A stretch of 10,607 bases of DNA from an uncultured Collinsella sp. (GTDB lineage Bacteria; Actinomycetota; Coriobacteriia; Coriobacteriales; Coriobacteriaceae): NCBI GenBank assembly GCA_900544205.1, contig UQUG01000067.1, positions 1-10,607 on the forward strand, written 5' to 3'. Below, piece after piece: positions 6,986 to 10,607 of this stretch. Numbering within the stretch: position 1 is the first letter of the stretch; every line of letters begins with the position of its first letter. The translations under genes and the position numbers were made by a program. A model generated the notes under the pieces. It made no database searches. It was not told where the DNA came from and worked only from the letters and a program-made list of their open reading frames with translations.

Positions 6986-7120
6986 ATGGATGACAAAATA
7001 TGGGACTTAACGATTGCTGTCATAAGCGTGCTACTGGCAAAGGCGCTGGATGAAGGAATCGAAGCCCTAAAGAAAAAGACCTCTCGTAAGCCCGGAAAGC
7101 ACACAAAGAGGTCAAGGTAG
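6986..7120 (+). CDS. 44-aa small membrane peptide at the element edge
   Basis: The start codon follows a near-ideal ribosome binding site (AAGGAGGT at 6971-6978, 7 bases before the ATG) and a strong promoter, so translation is likely despite the size. The peptide has a short acidic start, one hydrophobic helix (about residues 5-19, WDLTIAVISVLLAKA), an amphipathic stretch, and a strongly basic tail (KKKTSRKPGKHTKRSR). Short membrane helix plus charged tail is the general shape of Fst/TxpA-like type I toxins and of some small phage membrane proteins, but I see no diagnostic motif. No antisense promoter was found in the downstream hairpin region. It could also be a lysogeny-expressed regulatory peptide. 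The function is unknown. Confidence 0.6.
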   Translation: MDDKIWDLTIAVISVLLAKALDEGIEALKKKTSRKPGKHTKRSR

Positions 7121-7156
7121 GGCAAGGGGCGCCGCTTCGGCGGTGCCCCGCTAGCC
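7121..7156 (+). other. Stable GC-rich hairpin with TTCG tetraloop
   Basis: A 10-bp stem with one G-T pair (7126-7135 with 7140-7149) is capped by C(TTCG)G, an exceptionally stable RNA tetraloop. An outer GGC/GCC pairing (7121-7123 with 7154-7156) extends it. It begins directly at the stop codon of the 44-aa gene. No T-run follows, so it is more likely an mRNA stabiliser or pause element than a normal terminator. Confidence 0.65.
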
Positions 7157-7184
7157 AGAATCATCTTACATCAGGAGTGCAGCG

Positions 7185-7268
7185 ATGAAAACAGGCATTG
7201 TAGTTTTTGTCATCTCGTTTATCTCGTTTCGCATATGGCGCAAGGCCAGAGAAAAGCGCGGTGAATAA
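7185..7268 (+). CDS. 27-aa micro-protein with one membrane helix
   Basis: An ATG with AGGAG (7173-7177) seven bases upstream opens a 27-codon frame. The product starts MKTGIVVFVISFISF, a hydrophobic helix, and ends in a basic tail (RIWRKAREKRGE). The stop codon is one base before the ATG of the 58-aa gene, which has only a weak site of its own (GGTGA). Translation of this frame may therefore serve to couple the next one. It could be a true small membrane protein or mainly a leader peptide. I recognise no family. Confidence 0.5.
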   Translation: MKTGIVVFVISFISFRIWRKAREKRGE

Positions 7269-7269
7269 A

Positions 7270-7446
7270 ATGGCAACCGAAGCGCAAAGACGCGCAACAT
7301 CCTCTTACCGCAAAAGGTCGGTGAAACAGCTAGTCATACGCTTTTACCCTAACGAGGATGACGAGAGTATATATAAATGGCTCAAGGAGCAGAGCAATAC
7401 AACCGAGTACATCAAGAGCTTGATTCGAGATGACATGAACCGTTAG
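7270..7446 (+). CDS. 58-aa ribbon-helix-helix-like protein
   Basis: The product begins MATEAQRRATSSYRKRSVKQ, then a likely beta strand (LVIRFYP, about 21-27), then two helices (about 28-41 and 43-57, ending TEYIKSLIRDDM). This strand-helix-helix layout fits Arc/MetJ-type DNA-binding proteins. Small proteins with a similar MA.EAQ start and YIK.LIR.D end are familiar from prophages and conjugative elements of gut Gram-positives, usually without a known role. ATG at 7270 is chosen over an upstream non-ATG extension in the same frame because of these conserved ends. It would act as a dimer, perhaps on the dyad at 6930-6955, but that link is only an inference. It converges with the lysozyme gene. 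Confidence 0.7.
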   Translation: MATEAQRRATSSYRKRSVKQLVIRFYPNEDDESIYKWLKEQSNTTEYIKSLIRDDMNR

Positions 7447-7473
7447 AGACTTGTTGCAATGTCCCCTAAACGC

Positions 7474-7510
7474 AAAATGCCCGCACCCCATTACAGGGCG
7501 CGGGCATTTT
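7474..7510. terminator. Bidirectional terminator between the small-gene cluster and the phage late operon
   Basis: An 11-bp stem (7474-7484 with 7500-7510) has A-rich 5' and T-rich 3' sides, giving a T-run on both strands. A second CCC/GGG pairing lies inside the loop. It stands between the stop codons of the 58-aa gene (7446) and the lysozyme gene (7513) and marks the end of the late operon. Confidence 0.9.
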
Positions 7511-7512
7511 AG

Positions 7513-8538
7513 TTAAAGAAGCTCGTTTACTCGTTTTTGCACAGCATTAAAGTTAGCGCCAAGTCGGGCCTTGCGCTCGTCACCGTTACCGTACTCGCCG
7601 CGAATGACGGCGCGTGCAAGAGCGTCGATGTCTACGGCCTTGGCGCGGGAATTGACCACGGCTTGCACCTCGTCATAGCGGATGCCAAGAATTGCCTTGC
7701 GTGTCTCACCGTTGCCGAGCTTACCGTTGAGCACATCCGTTGCAAGATCGTCGGCGCTTGCGGTGGCCGCGCGATTAATGAGGTCTTGCACCTCGTTGAA
7801 TCGAGCGCCCAGCTTGGCCTTGCGCTCGTCACCGTTGCCGTACTCCCCTCGCATTACGCCTGCCGCAAGGTCGACGGTGCTACCACTATTCTTATTGTCA
7901 GTCGCATCCGGCGCACTGTAAGTACTGGGTTTCGCATAACGCGACCAAGCGGCAGCGTCCATGAAGGCAATATCAAGATCGAGGTTGCCGTTGTACCCAG
8001 ATAGCCTACCGTGCGAAGAATACTGGTGCATCACGCAGGTATTCCAAGCACCAAAGCCGCCATCCGGAAGCCATGGCGAATCCTGGTATCCAGTCTGATT
8101 CTCGTTGGCATACTGGGCAACCCAGAGGGCGTGGTTAGGCGCAATCTTAGACCAATCTTCCTCTTTGGTGAGATTGCGGTAGGTATACAAGAGACACCTC
8201 ACGCCAGTAAGCGCATAGATACGATCAAGGAATTTCTTGGCACCGTCTGTGCCGATCCTGCCGCCGTCCTCATAATCGAGCACGGGAATACCCTTGCCGA
8301 AATAGTTTTTACAGTTCTGATAGAAGTGATCCGCCTGCTTGACAGGATCATCCATATTCATGAAATGGTAGAAGCCCCAGAGCTTACCCGCTTTGATAGC
8401 CTTTTGCACAAACGCATCACAAAACGTATTGACGTAATTGGTGCCCTGGGTTCCTTTAATGATGACAAAATCGTATTCGATTGAATCGAGATTAAGGTTT
8501 TTTTGCCAGTCTGCGATATCGATGCCCTTCATGGTCAT
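7513..8538 (-). CDS. Phage endolysin: GH25 lysozyme with three Cpl-7 cell-wall-binding repeats
   Basis: This is a muramidase that cuts the MurNAc-GlcNAc bond of peptidoglycan at host lysis. The GH25 domain spans about residues 3-200. It has GIDIADWQ (5-12, with the first catalytic Asp7), VLDYEDG (86-92, with acidic Asp88/Glu90) and LDLDIAF (186-192). Three Cpl-7 (CW_7) repeats follow a short linker, at about 222-256, 263-297 and 304-341, each with a GNG(D/E).RKA.LG core. There is no signal peptide, so it depends on the holin for export. Of the nearby starts (GTG 8547, ATG 8544, 8538, 8532), 8538 is best placed behind AGAGGTG. The 8544 ATG overlaps the preceding stop. It is the last gene of the late operon. 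Confidence 0.93.
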   Translation of the reverse strand: MTMKGIDIADWQKNLNLDSIEYDFVIIKGTQGTNYVNTFCDAFVQKAIKAGKLWGFYHFMNMDDPVKQADHFYQNCKNYFGKGIPVLDYEDGGRIGTDGAKKFLDRIYALTGVRCLLYTYRNLTKEEDWSKIAPNHALWVAQYANENQTGYQDSPWLPDGGFGAWNTCVMHQYSSHGRLSGYNGNLDLDIAFMDAAAWSRYAKPSTYSAPDATDNKNSGSTVDLAAGVMRGEYGNGDERKAKLGARFNEVQDLINRAATASADDLATDVLNGKLGNGETRKAILGIRYDEVQAVVNSRAKAVDIDALARAVIRGEYGNGDERKARLGANFNAVQKRVNELL

Positions 8539-8543
8539 CTGCA

Positions 8544-9239
8544 TCACCTCTTAATTGCATTGAATTGTGTGAAAGAAACGGCGTTAAGCTCGTCGGTTGT
8601 CCATGCATGGATTGAATTGGTGTCGTCATCAGGGTCGCGGAGCGCATAGGTACCGTCGGCGTTCTCACGCCAAATCATCACGACGTGCGAGCCGTAAGAG
8701 CGCTCGCCAAGGGTTCCGGTAACGCCTGCGAAGACGATCCAGCCGTCATCGACGGCCTTGAGGGCTTCGCCCGTGCCCCAAAACGTGTCACGGGTTTCGA
8801 AATGATAGGTCTTCGCTAGATAGGTGCTGAACTTGGCCATGTCGTTAACCCGGTCGGTCAGGCAGCTTTCGCCGACGAAAGCTGCCAGCAGGTCGGGTGT
8901 GACCTCGCGACCGTTGAGGTAGCTCAGCGCCATTGCCGCCGCCGTCAGGCCGCAGCCGTATGTGCCTATGGTTTCGTCCGAGTAAGCGGCATCAGCCCAT
9001 TGAGGGTCTTTTTGCAAGAAGAGCGGCATATAGCCGCTCTTCGCACTCGTCTTTTTTTCATAAACAGGCAAAGCCGCTGTATAACCGTCGCTATAGCCTT
9101 GGTTATATGCTTTTCCAAATGCTGCCGTATCTCTGCCAACGTGGTCGGCAGTCAAAACGAACCATAAGCCCATGCCTACCGCGAAGCCCAGCATAAGCGC
9201 AACAGCAAGCCTGAGACTAGCCGCGCTTCGCGACTTCAT
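8544..9239 (-). CDS. Membrane-anchored C39-like cysteine peptidase in the lysis cassette
   Basis: This 231-residue protein has a basic N terminus and one hydrophobic segment (about 9-30), acting as a signal anchor or signal peptide. The domain after it shows YGCGLTAAAMALSYLNG (94-110, likely nucleophile Cys96), GSHVVMIW (183-190, His185) and LRDPDDD (200-206, likely Asp202). That Cys-His-Asp order matches C39-like (Peptidase_C39_2) papain-fold proteins. C39 domains cut peptide bonds, for example leader peptides at Gly-Gly sites. Next to a holin and a lysozyme, a peptidoglycan endopeptidase role is plausible but not shown. ATG at 9239 is preferred over TTG at 9272 because GAAGGCGA lies upstream. 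It overlaps the holin gene by 23 bases, and its TGA overlaps a possible lysozyme ATG. Confidence 0.82.
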   Translation of the reverse strand: MKSRSAASLRLAVALMLGFAVGMGLWFVLTADHVGRDTAAFGKAYNQGYSDGYTAALPVYEKKTSAKSGYMPLFLQKDPQWADAAYSDETIGTYGCGLTAAAMALSYLNGREVTPDLLAAFVGESCLTDRVNDMAKFSTYLAKTYHFETRDTFWGTGEALKAVDDGWIVFAGVTGTLGERSYGSHVVMIWRENADGTYALRDPDDDTNSIHAWTTDELNAVSFTQFNAIKR

Positions 9240-9633
9240 CGGCAATCGCCTTCGTAATATCATCGGTGTCAACGTTGGCGTGCTCGAAAATCTTCATGAT
9301 GGGCGTATCGGCAAGCTCTGGATAAGCCTGCTTGAGGTTTTCGAGGATAGAAGCGAACTCCATGCCGATGATTGCGCCGCAAACGACATAGATGGTAATG
9401 CCACCGAAATTCAGTCCAACGATATGCGAGCTTAGAATCTCGATACATATAGCCAACATGATGATAAGAGAAAGTGTGGCCTTATGACATAGGCCGCGAC
9501 GCATCGTCGAAGACTTAAAACTACAGTTGAAAATTGCCTGGGCGATGCCTGTAACCATGTCGAAAAGCATCATCAGGAATGCGCCGCCGATTGCCCATAC
9601 CTGCGGCTCCGTGAACGTGTAGATAGCTCCCAT
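9217..9633 (-). CDS. Phage holin, phage_holin_4 (TcdE/Cph1-like) family
   Basis: This 138-residue membrane protein has about three hydrophobic segments (about 11-34, 52-68 and 77-95). It also has the family-typical FDMVTGIAQAIFN (24-36) followed by SFKSSTMRRG (38-47). Holins of this kind collect in the cytoplasmic membrane and open holes late in infection, letting the signal-less lysozyme reach the wall. The C-terminal tail (about 99-138) is charged and cytoplasmic-looking. Its ATG overlaps the stop of the XkdX-like gene (TAATG), and its own end overlaps the peptidase gene by 23 bases, so all are probably translated in a coupled way. The family call is strong. Confidence 0.9.
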   Translation of the reverse strand: MGAIYTFTEPQVWAIGGAFLMMLFDMVTGIAQAIFNCSFKSSTMRRGLCHKATLSLIIMLAICIEILSSHIVGLNFGGITIYVVCGAIIGMEFASILENLKQAYPELADTPIMKIFEHANVDTDDITKAIADEVAKRG

Positions 9634-9749
9634 TATTTCTCCTTTGCATTGTCATCGATCATCTTCTGCACAGCGGCACGCCAGAGCTTGGGTACGCTCT
9701 CGACGGTGCGCTTGCCGTCCATGACGGCTTCGTAGTAGATCTTCGCCAT
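9633..9749 (-). CDS. 38-aa XkdX-like phage protein
   Basis: A short frame reads MAKIYYEAVMDGKRTVESVP, then KLWRAAVQKMIDDNAKEK. The pattern, a start with (M)AKIY, a middle G(K/R)xTxxxVP and a following WR..V, is that of the XkdX/CD1375-type mini-proteins. In many Gram-positive phages these sit between the tail-fibre genes and the holin. Their role is not known. The start is two bases after the stop of the 122-aa gene, with GGTGAG as a ribosome binding site. Its TAA overlaps the holin ATG by one base. Position and sequence agree well. Confidence 0.85.
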   Translation of the reverse strand: MAKIYYEAVMDGKRTVESVPKLWRAAVQKMIDDNAKEK

Positions 9750-9751
9750 CG

Positions 9752-10120
9752 CTACTCACCGCCCACAATGTCGCCGATTTCGAGCAGGGCGGCATTGGTG
9801 TCCTCAAGCGCCGCGCGTGTCTGCTTGAGCTGCGCAATGATGCTGTCAATGCGCTCGGTATCCGTAAGCCCGTCATCCTCGTGCGCGTCCCATAGCTCGT
9901 TGAACGCTGCCGTCACCTCTTCAATAGACGGTGTGCCGACTGCCACAAAATGCAGCTCGTCCGCTCGCCAAAACTCGATTACTTTTTCGGTATCCGCGCT
10001 GTTGTCCGCAACGTCCTTCTCGATGTTTCGACGAAGCCAAACATCGGAGGTCACGCCGCCCGGTCTTACTTCCACCGTCACCGCGTCAAGCGGCGTTGCG
10101 CTGCACGTCATAGTGCTCAT
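9752..10120 (-). CDS. 122-aa phage protein between reverse transcriptase and XkdX-like gene
   Basis: I recognise the position better than the sequence. The place just before the XkdX-like gene is held in PBSX-like phages by a small XkdW-type protein. The product has an N-terminal beta-rich part (about 10-32), a predicted mixed segment (RRNIEKDVADN, then EFWRADELHFVAVG), and a C-terminal helical stretch (about 85-118) with heptad-like hydrophobics that may form a coiled coil. It is acidic and soluble-looking, with no membrane segment. The ATG has GGGGAG five bases upstream and lies inside the last codons of the reverse transcriptase gene (35-base overlap). A tail-tip or tail-fibre accessory role is a guess from context. 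It could also be an accessory factor of the reverse transcriptase. Confidence 0.75.
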   Translation of the reverse strand: MSTMTCSATPLDAVTVEVRPGGVTSDVWLRRNIEKDVADNSADTEKVIEFWRADELHFVAVGTPSIEEVTAAFNELWDAHEDDGLTDTERIDSIIAQLKQTRAALEDTNAALLEIGDIVGGE

Positions 10121-10607
10121 GTGCTCCCCTTTCCGCCGCGCTTATTTGTGCGCGGGCTTTTTTGAAAACCTTGTTGAATCCGTTGTCGCGCCAAACGTCG
10201 GCGCAATCCGCGTGCTTGAACCAGCCGCCGTAACTGGTAGCCCTTCGCGCCCGTTTGAGCGTTGGCGAACGCCTGTATCTTCGAAGCGACCTGCACGCTC
10301 GCAGGAAAAGCGAACCGCGAAGCGTGGTACGGTTCTTTCGCACCGTGTATCCCACAACATCGACCGGCTCTTCGTTGCTGATGCGGCTTATCTTCCACGG
10401 CTTGACAGTAAGTCCGAACTTTTTGTGCAGCAGCCTTTGGAGCTGCCTTGCCGCGCTCCGCAAGTTGCGCTTGTCGGGACTGAATAAATAGATGTCATCT
10501 GCGTACCAGAGCTGGTGCGTGATCAGCGGAACGCTAGCGCCGCGCCTTACTTTGCGCATGCTCTCGACCTCGTGATAGCCGAACGACAACACCAGCTGCG
10601 CCATTCG
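10086..10607 (-). CDS. Phage-borne reverse transcriptase, C-terminal part (5' end outside window)
   Basis: The frame is open to the right edge, so only the last 173 codons are seen. It shows the RT active site WYADDIYLF (motif 5; YADD encoded at 10494-10505), then a helix (LRSAARQLQRLL), GLTVKPWKI (motif 6) and VDVVGYTVRKNRTTLR (motif 7). A short basic thumb-like region with SYGGWFKHAD follows. There is no maturase or HNH domain after it, so a group II intron protein is unlikely. The layout resembles RTs carried in the late operons of gut Gram-positive phages and DGR-type RTs. The motif 4 residues (SQ versus SP) that separate DGR from other RTs would fall within the first few codons beyond the edge. 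It is translationally coupled to the 122-aa gene. Confidence 0.85.
   Translation of the reverse strand, partial: RMAQLVLSFGYHEVESMRKVRRGASVPLITHQLWYADDIYLFSPDKRNLRSAARQLQRLLHKKFGLTVKPWKISRISNEEPVDVVGYTVRKNRTTLRGSLFLRACRSLRRYRRSPTLKRARRATSYGGWFKHADCADVWRDNGFNKVFKKARAQISAAERGAHEHYDVQRNAA

Larger units (their letters stand above)
6920..10607. mobile_element. Prophage (or prophage-like element), one end only
   Basis: From about 6920 rightward the base composition becomes more AT-rich than in the housekeeping genes. The gene set turns to phage late functions: reverse transcriptase, XkdX-like protein, holin and two cell-wall hydrolases, all on the minus strand. Three tiny plus-strand genes lie nearest the chromosome. 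Lysis genes next to an end of the element are usual for integrated tailed phages of Gram-positive hosts. No integrase, attachment core or tRNA target is visible, so the exact left boundary (somewhere about 6780-6930) is an inference. Confidence 0.75.

Noticed and set aside
9768..10487. Open frame (239 codons) on the plus strand opposite the 122-aa gene and the reverse transcriptase
   Set aside because: Ser/Ala/Arg-rich with no motif. The minus strand carries two overlapping genes with recognisable motifs and ribosome binding sites.
10086..10607. Group II intron-encoded reverse transcriptase
   Set aside because: The C terminus lacks a maturase/HNH domain, the gene overlaps the next phage gene, and no domain V/VI-like RNA structure follows the stop codon.

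Overview
The window is high-GC DNA from what looks like a gut actinobacterium of the class Coriobacteriia. Collinsella or a close relative is my best guess. That rests on codon use, on the mix of genes, and on Gram-positive style ribosome binding sites. No marker gene proves it. The window has two parts: a chromosomal housekeeping segment (about 1-6880) and the end of a prophage or related element (about 6920-10607). The right edge of the element is outside the window.

Housekeeping part, left to right: the 3' end of an HD-domain hydrolase gene (+); proA (-), sharing a two-way terminator with it; an S33-type alpha/beta hydrolase (+), divergent from proA; a small intergenic repeat and a two-way terminator; then proB (-), pncB (-) and a tail-anchored coiled-coil protein (-). 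ProB and ProA are the first two enzymes of proline synthesis from glutamate. Here the two genes are separated by the oppositely oriented hydrolase. PncB makes nicotinate mononucleotide for NAD salvage. The three minus-strand genes (tail-anchored protein, pncB, proB) are spaced 80-85 bases apart and may be co-transcribed. Ahead of them is a possible structured leader RNA with an intrinsic terminator just before the first start codon.

Element part: a strong plus-strand promoter with a near-perfect dyad over its -10 region drives three very small genes: a 44-aa membrane peptide, a 27-aa membrane peptide and a 58-aa ribbon-helix-helix-like protein. They converge on a two-way terminator. On the other strand is the end of a phage late operon, read right to left: a reverse transcriptase (3' part only), a 122-aa phage protein, a 38-aa XkdX-like protein, a holin, a membrane-anchored C39-like cysteine peptidase and a GH25 lysozyme with three Cpl-7 repeats. 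Each gene overlaps or nearly touches the next, so this looks like one translationally coupled tail-end and lysis unit. The reverse transcriptase is the most interesting item. It keeps the YADD active site and sits in the late operon, where a diversity-generating retroelement would be expected, but any template and variable repeats would lie beyond the right edge.

No tRNA, rRNA, CRISPR array, IS element or integrase is visible. No stretch longer than 300 bases lacks a gene. The longest gene-poor stretch (6731-6985) holds the putative leader RNA and the plus-strand promoter.
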